NCBI GenBank assembly: GCA_900549885.1 | Contig: URQA01000001.1 | Coordinates: forward strand, 23,096 to 87,095 | DNA from: an uncultured Eubacteriales bacterium | GTDB lineage: Bacteria; Bacillota; Clostridia; Oscillospirales; Oscillospiraceae | Length of the DNA: 64,000 bases | Reading direction: 5' to 3' | Shown here: one piece after another, positions 1 through 8,489 of the stretch | Numbering within the stretch: the first letter of the stretch is position 1 | How the letters are laid out: each line of letters starts with the position of its first letter | The notes under the pieces: generated by a model | The model's database searches: none | Told to the model about the DNA's origin: nothing | What the model saw: only the letters and a program-made list of their open reading frames with translations | Program-made: the position numbers and the translations under genes

Positions 1-31
1 AGTAATTGAGGAACGCGACGGTACCACATAG

Positions 32-67
32 AAAATCCCAACCGGAAATAACCGGTTGGGATTTTTT
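32..67 (+). terminator. Rho-independent terminator of an upstream transcript
   Basis: A 14-bp perfect stem (AAAATCCCAACCGG at 32-45 pairing with 52-65) with a six-base loop runs into a T tract ending at 67. It closes whatever is transcribed from the left of the window, before the sporulation promoter at 84. Confidence 0.85.
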
Positions 68-83
68 GCGTCTCCCTCTGGTG

Positions 84-112
84 TCATAAATGTGGACGTG
101 CCCTCATATGCT
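84..112 (+). promoter_or_regulatory. SigE-like promoter of the spoIIIA operon
   Basis: TCATAAAT (84-91), a 13-nt spacer and CATATGCT (105-112) resemble mother-cell SigE -35 and -10 elements. The spoIIIA operon is SigE-controlled in Bacillus, and the first start codon lies 26 nt downstream. The match is imperfect, so this is inference from motif plus context. Confidence 0.5.
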
Positions 113-138
113 GTGACATCACGAAAGAGGTGACGGAT

Positions 139-1050
139 ATGAATCATGGAGAAACATTTCTTCCCTACCGGCAGGCAGCCAGCGTCCTGCCCGATGCCTT
201 CCGCCGGGCGGCGGAGGGAGCCAACGAGCCGGCCAGGCGCCGGGCGGAGGAATTTCGGCTTCGCCTGGGCGCTCCGATGACCATTGTGCTGGAGGACGAA
301 GAGCATGAATCGGACAGCCCTCCGGTGACGGAGGCAGACCTGCGCACCGTGTTGGAGCAGGCCAGCAGGGCATCTGCGCACACGGTCCTGGACCGGGTAC
401 GGTCAGGTTATGTTACCATCCGTGGCGGACATAGGATCGGTTTGTGCGGAGAGGTGGTCATGAAGCAGGGGCAGATTCAGGCCTTCGGCCGTCTGTCGTC
501 CCTCTCCATCCGAATTGCCAAACAGGTGACGGGGGTAGGAGGACAGGCCCTGTCAGGAATCCTGGATCGGGGCCAGTTATGCAGTACCCTCATCCTGGCT
601 CCACCCGGTGTGGGAAAAACCACTCTGCTTCGGGAGCTGGTCCGGCGTATTTCGGACGGTATCGGCATGGCCCCTTTGCGGGTCGGTTTGGCGGATGAGC
701 GGGGAGAAGTGGCGGCCCTTTGGGAAGGACGCCCCCAGTTTGATGTGGGCCGGCGGACAGATGTGATGTCCGGCTGCTCAAAAGCGGATGGAATTTCCAT
801 TTTACTGCGGGGAATGTCTCCCAGAGTATTGGCTGTAGACGAGATCACTGCCGCCGAAGATGTGGAAGCCATTGCTTGGGCAGCAGGCTGTGGCGTGACC
901 CTGCTGGCCACCGCCCACGGCGGAAGTGTGGATGACCTGCAGCGCAGACCGCTGTATCGTCAGCTTGTAGACTTGGGGCTGTTCCGACGGGTATTGGTCC
1001 TGGAGAGTCGCTTAGGCAGGCGGCTGATGCGTATTGAGGTGCTCCCATGA
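139..1050 (+). CDS. spoIIIAA: Stage III sporulation protein AA, mother-cell ATPase
   Basis: SpoIIIAA is a cytoplasmic ATPase related to type II/IV secretion ATPases. It is thought to power the SpoIIIA-SpoIIQ feeding channel that links mother cell and forespore. The 303-residue product has a Walker A motif (APPGVGKTT, about residue 154) and downstream ATPase segments (LADERGEVA, LAVDEITAAED). The ATG at 139 is chosen because AGAGG (126-130) sits 8 nt upstream; an in-frame GTG at 130 overlaps that site. Its stop overlaps the spoIIIAB start by 4 nt. It is the first gene of a complete eight-gene operon, which makes the call very secure. Confidence 0.96.
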   Translation: MNHGETFLPYRQAASVLPDAFRRAAEGANEPARRRAEEFRLRLGAPMTIVLEDEEHESDSPPVTEADLRTVLEQASRASAHTVLDRVRSGYVTIRGGHRIGLCGEVVMKQGQIQAFGRLSSLSIRIAKQVTGVGGQALSGILDRGQLCSTLILAPPGVGKTTLLRELVRRISDGIGMAPLRVGLADERGEVAALWEGRPQFDVGRRTDVMSGCSKADGISILLRGMSPRVLAVDEITAAEDVEAIAWAAGCGVTLLATAHGGSVDDLQRRPLYRQLVDLGLFRRVLVLESRLGRRLMRIEVLP

Positions 1051-1559
1051 TCCGCTGGCTGGGGGCGGCGCTGCTGCTGATGGGCTCATCCGCCTTGGGC
1101 GTGGGGGCGGCAGCCCGCCTCCGGGGTCGTGTTCGGGATATTCAGGGCCTGACGGCGGGGCTGGAGGCAATGGCCCGCACCCTGTCAGCCAGTCTGGCCC
1201 CGCTGGATGAGATGCTGCAGGCAGCGGAGGCTTGTACAGGACAGCGCCCTGCCCAATTTTTTCACACCTGCAGGCGGGAACTGCTAACGTTAGGCGGAAA
1301 TCCTTTTTCCCGCTTATGGGACAAGGCGCTGCGGGAAACGCCTTTACGTTTGGACGAGGGAGACCGGGCTGTTTTAAAACAGGTGGGGGGCGTCCTGGGG
1401 CGCTATGATTCGGACAGTCAGACGGTCGCTCTGGGACAGGCGGTTCAGCGCCTGTCCCAACAACAGAGGGAAGCGGAAGAGCGGCAGGGCCGCTTAGGAC
1501 GGGTATACGGTACGCTGGGCGTGACATCCGGACTGCTTTTAGCGATCGTGTTGTTATAG
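1047..1559 (+). CDS. spoIIIAB: Stage III sporulation protein AB
   Basis: A 170-residue protein with a hydrophobic N-terminal segment (about 3-22), a long mostly helical soluble domain, and a C-terminal membrane segment (about 152-169). This GspF-like arrangement is typical of SpoIIIAB, a membrane partner of the SpoIIIAA ATPase in the mother-cell half of the SpoIIIA channel. It starts at the ATGA overlap with spoIIIAA, so translation is probably coupled. The assignment rests on operon position plus topology. Confidence 0.94.
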   Translation: MIRWLGAALLLMGSSALGVGAAARLRGRVRDIQGLTAGLEAMARTLSASLAPLDEMLQAAEACTGQRPAQFFHTCRRELLTLGGNPFSRLWDKALRETPLRLDEGDRAVLKQVGGVLGRYDSDSQTVALGQAVQRLSQQQREAEERQGRLGRVYGTLGVTSGLLLAIVLL

Positions 1560-1572
1560 AAAGGGTGGGACT

Positions 1573-1767
1573 ATGGATGTAGATCTGATTTTTCGGATTG
1601 CGGCCATCGGGATATTGGTCTCAGTACTAAACCAAGTACTGTCCCGCTCAGGCAGAGACGAACAGGCTACCATGACCACCCTGGCAGGGTTGGTGGTGGT
1701 GCTGGTAATGGTGGTACAGGAGATTAGCAGCTTGTTCGACCTAGTCAAAAATCTCTTTGACCTATGA
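1573..1767 (+). CDS. spoIIIAC: Stage III sporulation protein AC
   Basis: A 64-residue protein made almost entirely of two membrane helices (about 5-25 and 33-53), the usual size and shape of SpoIIIAC. It is an inner component of the mother-cell complex and is related in sequence to SpoIIIAD. A ribosome site (AAGGGTGGG) lies just upstream of the ATG at 1573. Its stop overlaps the spoIIIAD start by 4 nt. Confidence 0.93.
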   Translation: MDVDLIFRIAAIGILVSVLNQVLSRSGRDEQATMTTLAGLVVVLVMVVQEISSLFDLVKNLFDL

Positions 1768-2150
1768 GTGAGATTGGAAGGGTAGCCGCAGTGGCAGTGG
1801 TCGCCGCGCTGTGCGCCGTTCTCACGCGAAAAGCGGCTCCAGAATTTGCGATTGTCCTGGCTCTGGCTGCCGGGGCTATGATCCTGGCTTTTTGCGGCGG
1901 AGCGCTGTCCTCTGTGTTGGATTTCTTGGATGACCTGGCTCAGACCGGGGGACTGTCCCAGTCGGTGGTGACGCCTGTGGTCAAAACTGCCGGAATTGCC
2001 GTGGTAACGAAAATCGCAGCGGAAATCTGCCGGGACGCCCAAGAAGGAGGACTGGCTGGAACCGTGGAGACGGCAGGAACCATTTTGGCCCTGTTAACGG
2101 CAGTTCCGTTGCTCACCGCAGTCCTGTCTACCTTGGAGGGGTTGTTATGA
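1764..2150 (+). CDS. spoIIIAD: Stage III sporulation protein AD
   Basis: A 128-residue polytopic membrane protein with about four hydrophobic segments and the SpoIIIAD-typical amphipathic stretches (LSSVLDFLDDLAQ, VKTAGIAVVTKIAAEIC). It works with SpoIIIAC as a membrane part of the engulfment-stage channel. Translation is coupled to spoIIIAC through an ATGA overlap. A 34-nt gap follows before spoIIIAE. Confidence 0.94.
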   Translation: MSEIGRVAAVAVVAALCAVLTRKAAPEFAIVLALAAGAMILAFCGGALSSVLDFLDDLAQTGGLSQSVVTPVVKTAGIAVVTKIAAEICRDAQEGGLAGTVETAGTILALLTAVPLLTAVLSTLEGLL

Positions 2151-2184
2151 CGGATGGATCGGGCGCGGCTTAGGAGGGGGAACG

Positions 2185-3282
2185 ATGAAGTATGCAATCT
2201 GCCTGGCTCTGTGCTTGATCTTGGCTGCGGTACCGGCATCGGCGGCGGGGACGGATGTACTGGATGAGCAGAGGCAGTCTCTAGAGGTGGACGAGCTGGA
2301 ACGGGCGGCACAGGAAGAACTGGACGGAATGGACCTCACTCTGGATGGAGACTGGCAGGACAATTTGGCTCAACTACTGGACACAGGGACGGAAGAACTG
2401 GGCGGCGTGGTCAAAAAAGCGGTGCGGTCCTGCGTCCTGCTGCTGATTATCGTGCTGCTGTGTACACTGGGAGAGACGGTGACCCAGGCAGGAGAAGCAC
2501 GGGGCCTTTCTGTGACGCCCTTGGCAGGTACATTAGCCGTGACGGCTGTTGCCGTAGCCGATGTTCACTCCCTTTTGGGGATGGGAACCTCTGCTATCTC
2601 ATCCATTACTACATTCTCCAATGTGCTGCTGCCAGTGGTTGCCACGGTGACTGCGGCGACCGGCGCGATCACTGGCGCAGCGGCCCGTCAAATGGCGGCG
2701 GCCGTCTTTTCCGGGCTGCTGGTCAATCTGATCCACCGTCTGCTGGTGCCGCTGGTCTATGGCTATATCGCAGCCAGCGTGGCTTATGCAGCGGTGGGAA
2801 ATGAGGGGCTTAAACGGCTGGGGGCGCTGCTGAAATGGCTGGTCACTACCGTTCTCACCATTGTTATGCTGGTGTTTGTAGGCTATCTGACAATCAGTGG
2901 GATTATTGCAGGTTCAACGGATGCGGCTACGGTAAAAGCGGCAAAATTCGCCATCTCTGGGGCGGTTCCTGTGGTGGGAGGCATCCTGGCCGACGCTTCG
3001 GAGAGTGTTCTGGCAGCGGCAGGAGTTCTGCGCAGTACAGTAGGGATCTTCGGAATGATTGTGATACTTGCCATCTGTCTGCTACCCTTTTTGCAGCTGG
3101 CGGTTCACTATCTGCTGTACAAGCTGGCCGCGGCACTATCTGCCACTGTGGGGGGTGGACGGGTATGTGGCCTGATTGAGAGCATTTCCGGCGCTTTTGG
3201 GCTGATTTTAGGAATGACAGGAGCCTGTGCGCTGTTGCTGCTGGTGACGCTGGTATCTTCTATCACGGTGGTGACCGTATGA
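2185..3282 (+). CDS. spoIIIAE: Stage III sporulation protein AE
   Basis: A 365-residue protein with an N-terminal signal-like segment (residues 1-20, ending ASAAG), an acidic linker rich in Glu and Asp (about 25-75), and about eight predicted membrane helices from residue 83 onward. SpoIIIAE is the largest membrane subunit of the SpoIIIA complex. A ribosome site (GGAGGGGG) precedes the ATG. The last codons overlap spoIIIAF (ATGA). Confidence 0.95.
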   Translation: MKYAICLALCLILAAVPASAAGTDVLDEQRQSLEVDELERAAQEELDGMDLTLDGDWQDNLAQLLDTGTEELGGVVKKAVRSCVLLLIIVLLCTLGETVTQAGEARGLSVTPLAGTLAVTAVAVADVHSLLGMGTSAISSITTFSNVLLPVVATVTAATGAITGAAARQMAAAVFSGLLVNLIHRLLVPLVYGYIAASVAYAAVGNEGLKRLGALLKWLVTTVLTIVMLVFVGYLTISGIIAGSTDAATVKAAKFAISGAVPVVGGILADASESVLAAAGVLRSTVGIFGMIVILAICLLPFLQLAVHYLLYKLAAALSATVGGGRVCGLIESISGAFGLILGMTGACALLLLVTLVSSITVVTV

Positions 3283-3770
3283 CAGAATTAATCAGACAAT
3301 GGATCATCGCCGTAACCTGTGCCGCGATGCTGGCGGCGATACTCCAGACCCTGCTGCCCAAAGGTGGAACTGGTGCCGCAGGCCGCCTGGCAGGAGGGCT
3401 GCTGCTTCTGATTGCCACAGTACAACCCTTGCTGAGCCTAGACTATGATAGCCTGGCCCAGTCAATGACAAAGCTGCGGCTGGAAGAATATAGGTCTGAT
3501 CAGGAACTGGCAGAGGCGAACAGCAGCTTGTTGGAAGAACTCATAGAACAAGAGACTAGATCATATATTTTGGACAAGGCGGAGGAGCTTGGCATGACAT
3601 GCCAAGTAGCGGTCACCTGTGAACTCCAGGATGAGGGCATTCCATTCCCCAAATTTGTCACGGTGTCCGGCTCGTTTACCCAGGAGCAGGCTGACGCCCT
3701 GTCTCAGATCATTGAGGCAGACCTGGCCGTCCCGGTCCAAAACCAGACCTACAAGGGGGAGGTGGAATGA
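3279..3770 (+). CDS. spoIIIAF: Stage III sporulation protein AF
   Basis: A 163-residue protein with two N-terminal membrane segments (about 8-25 and 33-52) and a C-terminal soluble domain of about 100 residues resembling the ring-building fold of the SpoIIIAF-AG-AH family. It sits between spoIIIAE and spoIIIAG with 4-nt overlaps on both sides, so all three are probably translated as a coupled unit. Confidence 0.93.
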   Translation: MTELIRQWIIAVTCAAMLAAILQTLLPKGGTGAAGRLAGGLLLLIATVQPLLSLDYDSLAQSMTKLRLEEYRSDQELAEANSSLLEELIEQETRSYILDKAEELGMTCQVAVTCELQDEGIPFPKFVTVSGSFTQEQADALSQIIEADLAVPVQNQTYKGEVE

Positions 3771-4276
3771 TGGAGCTGGAGCCTGTCAAAAAGAGACTGC
3801 TGGGGTGGAGCAAACGGCTGGGGCCATATAAGTATGTGCTGTTGGTCATTGCGGCGGGAGCTGTGCTCCTGCTTTGGCCGGAACATACAGACGGGCAGGC
3901 CACTGTGCCGGCAGTTCAGGAGGAGGAAACCTTTTCTGTAGAGAACATGGAAAACCAGCTGGAGGAAATTTTAGGCCAAATAGAGGGCGCAGGCCAGGTA
4001 TCGGTGATGCTGACGGTCAAAAGCGGGATGGAACGTATCTTGGCTCAAGACGGTACCCTCAGCTCAGAAGAGGAAAGCGTCCAGACGGTGGTTATTTCCA
4101 CGGGGAGCGGCACCGAAGAAGTGGTCGTGCTCAAGCAGTATTATCCGACCTTTCAAGGGGCGCTTATCGTCTGTTCCGGTGGAGGAGACGCCCAGGTACA
4201 GCTGTTGATTACCCAAGCGGTCTCAGCGCTGACCGGCCTTAGTGCGGCACGAATTTCAGTATGTCAGGGAGGCTGA
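3767..4276 (+). CDS. spoIIIAG: Stage III sporulation protein AG
   Basis: A 169-residue protein with one membrane segment near residues 21-42 and a C-terminal ring-building domain. The family feature of a Gly/Thr-rich stretch (TVVISTGSGTEEVV) followed by PTFQGALIVC is visible. SpoIIIAG is known to form a large ring in the intermembrane space. The next gene start lies 35 nt beyond the stop. Confidence 0.94.
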   Translation: MMELEPVKKRLLGWSKRLGPYKYVLLVIAAGAVLLLWPEHTDGQATVPAVQEEETFSVENMENQLEEILGQIEGAGQVSVMLTVKSGMERILAQDGTLSSEEESVQTVVISTGSGTEEVVVLKQYYPTFQGALIVCSGGGDAQVQLLITQAVSALTGLSAARISVCQGG

Positions 4277-4310
4277 CCTCCCAAATGAATTCAATTGGAG
4301 GCGTAATGCA

Positions 4311-4886
4311 ATGAGTTTGTGGAAAAGAAACGCGGTCATCGTGGCCATTGTGCTGTTTGTTGGAGCGGCAGTGTACCTAAATTGGTCCTATAACCAGTCT
4401 GGCACCGCAGATGCCGACGCCGATGCCCAGGGGTCCGCTAAAATTTTAGGGCAAGCGTCCTTGGTCAATGGAGAAGATGAGGACGACTCCCTCCTGACGG
4501 ACGGGGAAACGCCGGTAGACGGCACCAGTACCGGATATTTTGCCACCGCGCGCCTGAACCGTCAGCAGGCCAGGGACAATGCGTTGGAACTGCTCCAAGA
4601 AGCGGCGGCAGATGACGAAGCGGAGCAGACCGTAATCGACGATGCCAACCAGTCCATCCAGACCATGGCGGCATACACACTGTCGGAAGCACAAGTAGAA
4701 AATCTGGTAGTGGCCAAGGGCTATGAGGATTGTATCTGCTTTATCAATGAAAATAGCGCAAGCGTGGTGGTCGCTTCCACAGAAAGCGGCCTGACAGATA
4801 CCGACATTGCCCGAATCGCGGAAATCGTGACGGAAGAAACCGGTCTATCCGTCAGCCAGGTGAAAATCATCGAGGCAGATCCTTGA
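4311..4886 (+). CDS. spoIIIAH: Stage III sporulation protein AH
   Basis: SpoIIIAH is the mother-cell membrane protein that binds forespore SpoIIQ to form the feeding channel. The product has 191 residues, an N-terminal membrane anchor (about residues 7-26), an acidic low-complexity linker rich in Asp and Ala, and a C-terminal ring-building/YscJ-like domain. The open frame extends upstream to 4242, but the ATG at 4311 follows a good ribosome site (TTGGAGG at 4295-4301), and MSLWKRN directly precedes the membrane anchor. It is the last gene of the operon. Confidence 0.94.
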   Translation: MSLWKRNAVIVAIVLFVGAAVYLNWSYNQSGTADADADAQGSAKILGQASLVNGEDEDDSLLTDGETPVDGTSTGYFATARLNRQQARDNALELLQEAAADDEAEQTVIDDANQSIQTMAAYTLSEAQVENLVVAKGYEDCICFINENSASVVVASTESGLTDTDIARIAEIVTEETGLSVSQVKIIEADP

Positions 4887-4905
4887 GCTTCGCCGGAAAA
4901 ATGGG

Positions 4906-4934
4906 TTGTAATTTTTGCTCTTTGGTGATACAAT
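4906..4934 (+). promoter_or_regulatory. SigA-type promoter of the Asp23 gene
   Basis: TTGTAA (4906-4911), a 17-nt spacer and TACAAT (4929-4934) form a near-consensus vegetative promoter. It separates asp23 from the sporulation operon. Confidence 0.8.
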
Positions 4935-5008
4935 AAGCGAAATGAAAAATTTTGGAGGGGACGGTATTTCGCCCTTTCCGTATCACGAAAAAAGGAGCGT
5001 GGCTCACA

Positions 5009-5371
5009 ATGGCCGAAGGTAGAGAATATATTTCTCGTCCTGACGAGATGGGACAGATTAATATTTCTGAAGAGGTGCTGGCAACCATTGCCGCTGCTGC
5101 TGCAATGGAGGTCGAAGGGGTGAGTTCCCTCGCTGCCGGATTTGGCAGCGATATGGCCTCTTCCCGCAAAGGGCTGTCCAAGGCTGTGCATCTGTCTGTG
5201 GATGAGGATAAGGTGACGGTAGAGGTGGCTCTTTTGGTCAGTTACGGATATGCCGTCCCCACGGTAGCCAGGGCAGTTCAGGAGGCGGTTATCAGCGCTG
5301 TGGAAAATACCAGCGGACTGAATGTGGGCTGTGTCAACGTATCGGTGATTGGCGTGACCTTCCACAAATAA
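5009..5371 (+). CDS. Asp23/Gls24 family envelope stress protein
   Basis: A 120-residue member of the Asp23/Gls24 (YqhY-like) family, seen in QINISEEVLATIAAAAAMEVEGV and the central VEVALLVSYGYAVP-type segment. YqhY-like proteins are often encoded next to accBC and nusB and have been tied to envelope stress or acetyl-CoA carboxylase control; here the neighbour is nusB. The ATG at 5009 is preferred because AGGAG (4993-4997) precedes it and the upstream extension from 4952 is not family-like. It has its own promoter and terminator. Confidence 0.88.
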   Translation: MAEGREYISRPDEMGQINISEEVLATIAAAAAMEVEGVSSLAAGFGSDMASSRKGLSKAVHLSVDEDKVTVEVALLVSYGYAVPTVARAVQEAVISAVENTSGLNVGCVNVSVIGVTFHK

Positions 5372-5384
5372 AGCGTGCGATGCG

Positions 5385-5420
5385 ATGACGCCGGGCGGCG
5401 GGTCCGCCCGGCGTCATTTT
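5385..5420 (+). terminator. Terminator after the Asp23 gene
   Basis: A GC-rich hairpin with ATGACGCCGGGCGG pairing with CCGCCCGGCGTCAT, followed by TTTTG. It ends the asp23 transcript. Confidence 0.85.
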
Positions 5421-5468
5421 GTGCAAAAAATCAAGAGAGAAAGTCAGAGAAATATATGGTCAAAGGGG

Positions 5469-5497
5469 TTTCCTTTTTTCCTGGAAGTGTGTATAAT
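5469..5497 (+). promoter_or_regulatory. Probable SigA promoter of the nusB cluster
   Basis: A perfect TATAAT (5492-5497) sits 17 nt after a weak -35 (TTTCCT, 5469-5474). It is the most likely start of the long nusB-xseA-ispA-dxs-recN transcript. Confidence 0.6.
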
Positions 5498-5567
5498 ATT
5501 CAAGAATATGCATAATTGGTGAGTTTACTGCTTGCGGCGGCCTATCCGCCGGGAAAGGATGAGAGAT

Positions 5568-6023
5568 ATGACCAGAAGCGCCGCCCGGGAGATCGCGGTA
5601 CACTTCACGTTTGAGTTGGGGTTTTCCGACTTAAGCGCGGACCAGCTGCTGGAGCGGGACTTGACCCCGGAGTTTTTTGCATTGCTGGGTGAAGAAGAAC
5701 CGTTGTACGCACAGTTCCCAGATAAAATCCAGTTGGAGTACATTCAAAAAATTGTTCGAGGCGTTTTTGCCCACGGGGCGGAGCTGGACAATGATATCGC
5801 CAAATATGCCAAAGGCTGGCGTTTTGCCCGGATTGACCGGGTGGCGGCGGCTATTATGCGGGTGACCATGTTTGAAATTTTGTATATGCCGGATGTACCC
5901 AATAAGGCGGCCATCAATGAAGCGGTGGAGATTGCCAAGAAGTATCTGGATGAGGATACAGTCAAATTTGTCAATGGTATCCTGGGCTCTTTTGTGCGGA
6001 CAGAGTTTCCTGCTGAAAACTGA
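5568..6023 (+). CDS. nusB: Transcription antitermination factor NusB
   Basis: NusB binds boxA RNA with NusE (S10) to promote antitermination of rRNA operons. The 151-residue product ends with the family signature (NEAVEIAKKYL followed by KFVNGILGS). The ATG at 5568 is used because AAAGGA (5554-5559) is correctly spaced; earlier in-frame ATGs at 5532 and 5559 are less well placed. The next gene starts 24 nt after the stop. Confidence 0.95.
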   Translation: MTRSAAREIAVHFTFELGFSDLSADQLLERDLTPEFFALLGEEEPLYAQFPDKIQLEYIQKIVRGVFAHGAELDNDIAKYAKGWRFARIDRVAAAIMRVTMFEILYMPDVPNKAAINEAVEIAKKYLDEDTVKFVNGILGSFVRTEFPAEN

Positions 6024-6046
6024 TGTTACAGAGAGAGGGGCGGAAC

Positions 6047-6994
6047 ATGAGCCAGGTCTGCATTGGTTTTGATACAAGCAACTACACCACATCTGCCGCC
6101 TGGTTTGACGGCCAGACAGGAGAGAACCAGGGGAAGCTTCTTACCGTCCCGGAAGGGGCCTTGGGCCTGCGGCAGAGCGAGGCATTGTTCCAGCATGTCA
6201 AGCGCCTGCACCAGATGACGCAGGCGCTGTGCGCCCAGTCTCTCCCAGGGGGGATAGCCGCCGTGGGCGCCTCCACCCGGCCCAGAGAGGTGGAAGGCTC
6301 CTACATGCCCTGCTTTCTGGTGGGGGAAGGGCAGGCCAAAACCCTGGCCGCCGTACTGGGTGTGCCGTTTTATTCCTGTTCCCACCAGCAGGGGCATATT
6401 GCAGCGGCGGCCTGGTCCGCTGGGCGGCCGGACCTGCTGGACCAGCCCCATTTGGCCTGGCACCTGTCGGGAGGAACTACGGAGCTGCTCTATGTACAGC
6501 CGCAGGGCCACACGGTAGCGGCCCAGGTAATCGGGGGGACATCGGATATTTCGGCCGGACAGCTGGTGGACCGGGTGGGGGTGGCTTTAGGGTTACCATT
6601 CCCCGCTGGGAAGGAACTGGACAAGCTGGCTGGGCAGTCGGATTGCCAGGCGCGTTTCCAAGTTAAGCTCCAGAACAGTCGATTTTCTCTATCGGGCATG
6701 GAGAATAAAATCAAGGATATGATCGGTGCCGGGACTCCCGCGCCGGACGTAGCCCGGTATACGTTTGAGACTCTGGCCCTGGTTCTGAACCGCGCTACGC
6801 AAGCGGCATGGGGAGACTATGGACGCTTGCCCGTGCTCTGTTCAGGCGGAGTTGCCTCCAGCAATTTGCTGCGGCAGCGGCTGGATCCTTTACAGGCGGT
6901 GTTCGCTCCGCCGCAGTATTCTACTGATAATGCGCTGGGGGTGGCGATTCTGGCCCAGCGGGCGCTGGAGCGGAGGGTGGACCCATGCACTTGA
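6047..6994 (+). CDS. M22/TsaD-family paralog (annotated O-sialoglycoprotein endopeptidase in relatives)
   Basis: A 315-residue ASKHA-fold protein resembling TsaD/Kae1: an N-terminal GFDTSNYTTS segment, the HxxxH metal motif in SHQQGHIAAA (about residue 107), a nucleotide-binding HLSGGTTELL segment, and a C-terminal CSGGVASSNLLR loop. It differs from canonical TsaD, which makes t6A with TsaB and TsaE; no tsaB or tsaE is nearby. Genes of this type are commonly found between nusB and xseA in Clostridia, and their function is not settled. The ATG at 6047 follows GAGAGGGG. It overlaps xseA by 10 nt. Confidence 0.82.
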   Translation: MSQVCIGFDTSNYTTSAAWFDGQTGENQGKLLTVPEGALGLRQSEALFQHVKRLHQMTQALCAQSLPGGIAAVGASTRPREVEGSYMPCFLVGEGQAKTLAAVLGVPFYSCSHQQGHIAAAAWSAGRPDLLDQPHLAWHLSGGTTELLYVQPQGHTVAAQVIGGTSDISAGQLVDRVGVALGLPFPAGKELDKLAGQSDCQARFQVKLQNSRFSLSGMENKIKDMIGAGTPAPDVARYTFETLALVLNRATQAAWGDYGRLPVLCSGGVASSNLLRQRLDPLQAVFAPPQYSTDNALGVAILAQRALERRVDPCT

Positions 6995-8217
6995 GCGAGC
7001 TACCGGTCTATTCTGTCTGGCAGGTCAATCAATATGTCAAACAGAGGATGGATGAGGACCAACTGCTGGCGGGGCTGCTGGTCCGGGGTGAAATTTCAAA
7101 CTATAAAAAATATCCCTCCGGCCACCACTATTTTTCCCTCAAGGATGACAGAGGAGCCATCCGGTGTGTCTTGTTCCGGGGAGACGCTTTCCGCCTGCGG
7201 TTCCAGCCATCCAACGGGATGCGTGTGGTGGCCTATGGCCGTGTTTCTGTCTTTCCCAGAGACGGGCAGTATCAGTTGTACTGCACAGAGCTGTTTGCTG
7301 ATGGACAAGGAGATCTTCATGCTGCCTTTGAACAGTTGAAAGAGCGTCTAGCCAGGGAGGGACTGTTTGAACAGGATGCCAAGCAGCCGCTGCCGCACTA
7401 TCCTGGAAAAATCGCCTTGATCACTTCTCCTGCAGGCGCGGCGGTGCGCGATATGATCCGCATACTTCGGACCCGCTGGCCTATGGCCCAGGTGCTGGTG
7501 GTGCCAGTGCGTGTTCAAGGGGAAGGCGCGGCGTCAGAAATCGCCGCCGCCATCCATGCGGTCAACAACTTGGCTGGGGTGGACCTCATTATCACCGGCC
7601 GGGGCGGCGGTTCCATGGAAGACCTGTGGGCCTTTAACGAAGAAGTGGTGGCCCGGGCTATTTTTATCTCCAATATTCCAGTGATCTCTGCCGTGGGGCA
7701 TGAGCCGGACGTGACCATTGCCGACTATGTGGCCGATCTGCGGGCGGCCACTCCCTCCAACGGCGCAGAATTGGCAGTGCCGGACCAAGGGGAGGTGCGG
7801 AAGCTGCTCCAGCAGCTGGAACGGCGGATGGCCCACGCCATATTGTCCCGGCTGGACAGCCAGCGCCGTCGGCTGTCCCAGCTGCGGCAGGCGCGGGTTT
7901 TGCAGAGCATGAAGGCGCCGATTGAGGACCGGCGCATGCTGCTGGATTTTTTACAGCGCAGACTGTCTTCCGCCTGCGAAGACCGGCTGAAGACAGGGAG
8001 GGCGGAACTGGCCCGCCTGAGTGCGGGGCTGGACGCTATGAGTCCGCTCAAGGTATTGTCCAGAGGGTATTCCATCGCCCGGAGGGACGGACAGGTGATA
8101 CAGCGGATCGATCAGACAGAGCCTGGCGACAGGCTGGAAATCCTGATCACGGACGGAAAGCTGTTGTGCCAGGTAGAGGGGAAGGAGAACATCAAATGGC
8201 AGCAAAAAAGCAAATGA
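6985..8217 (+). CDS. xseA: Exodeoxyribonuclease VII large subunit
   Basis: Catalytic subunit of exonuclease VII, which degrades single-stranded DNA in both directions. The 410-residue product shows the N-terminal OB fold (VSVFPRDGQYQLYC), the core GRGGGSMEDLWAFN segment and SAVGHEPDVTIADYVADLRA, then a long coiled-coil region and the SPLKVLSRGYSI end motif. It overlaps the preceding gene by 10 nt and xseB by 22 nt. Confidence 0.97.
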   Translation: MHLSELPVYSVWQVNQYVKQRMDEDQLLAGLLVRGEISNYKKYPSGHHYFSLKDDRGAIRCVLFRGDAFRLRFQPSNGMRVVAYGRVSVFPRDGQYQLYCTELFADGQGDLHAAFEQLKERLAREGLFEQDAKQPLPHYPGKIALITSPAGAAVRDMIRILRTRWPMAQVLVVPVRVQGEGAASEIAAAIHAVNNLAGVDLIITGRGGGSMEDLWAFNEEVVARAIFISNIPVISAVGHEPDVTIADYVADLRAATPSNGAELAVPDQGEVRKLLQQLERRMAHAILSRLDSQRRRLSQLRQARVLQSMKAPIEDRRMLLDFLQRRLSSACEDRLKTGRAELARLSAGLDAMSPLKVLSRGYSIARRDGQVIQRIDQTEPGDRLEILITDGKLLCQVEGKENIKWQQKSK

Positions 8218-8441
8218 GCTTTGAACAGGCGATGGACCGGCTGGAGGAAATCGTGAAAAAGCTGGAAAGCGGCGACGGATCTCTGGATCAAGCGCTCACC
8301 CTGTTTGAAGAAGGCAGCAAGCTGGCCGGTGCCTGTACAGCCATGCTGGATCAGGCGGAGCAGAAGGTGACCAAGCTTCTCTCATTAGAAAGCAGCGCGG
8401 AAGCGCCCTTTGATGCCGACAACAGCCAGGGTACCAACTGA
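8196..8441 (+). CDS. xseB: Exodeoxyribonuclease VII small subunit
   Basis: An 81-residue helical protein with the XseB signature (SFEQAMDRLEEIVKKLE, then GDGSLDQALTLFEEG). Several copies bind one XseA. The ATG at 8196 is selected because AAGGAG (8182-8187) is well spaced, although the frame is open from 8166. It overlaps the end of xseA. Confidence 0.96.
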   Translation: MAAKKQMSFEQAMDRLEEIVKKLESGDGSLDQALTLFEEGSKLAGACTAMLDQAEQKVTKLLSLESSAEAPFDADNSQGTN

Positions 8442-8489
8442 CTGGAACCGAAAAAGGATTGTTTCAAACAGAAAGGGTGGAGGCATACC

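Noticed and set aside
15..67. T-box-like GGTACCAC before the first terminator
   Set aside because: It resembles a T-box end, but the UGGN core is missing and the gene behind the terminator is spoIIIAA, not an amino acid gene. The rest of any leader would be outside the window.
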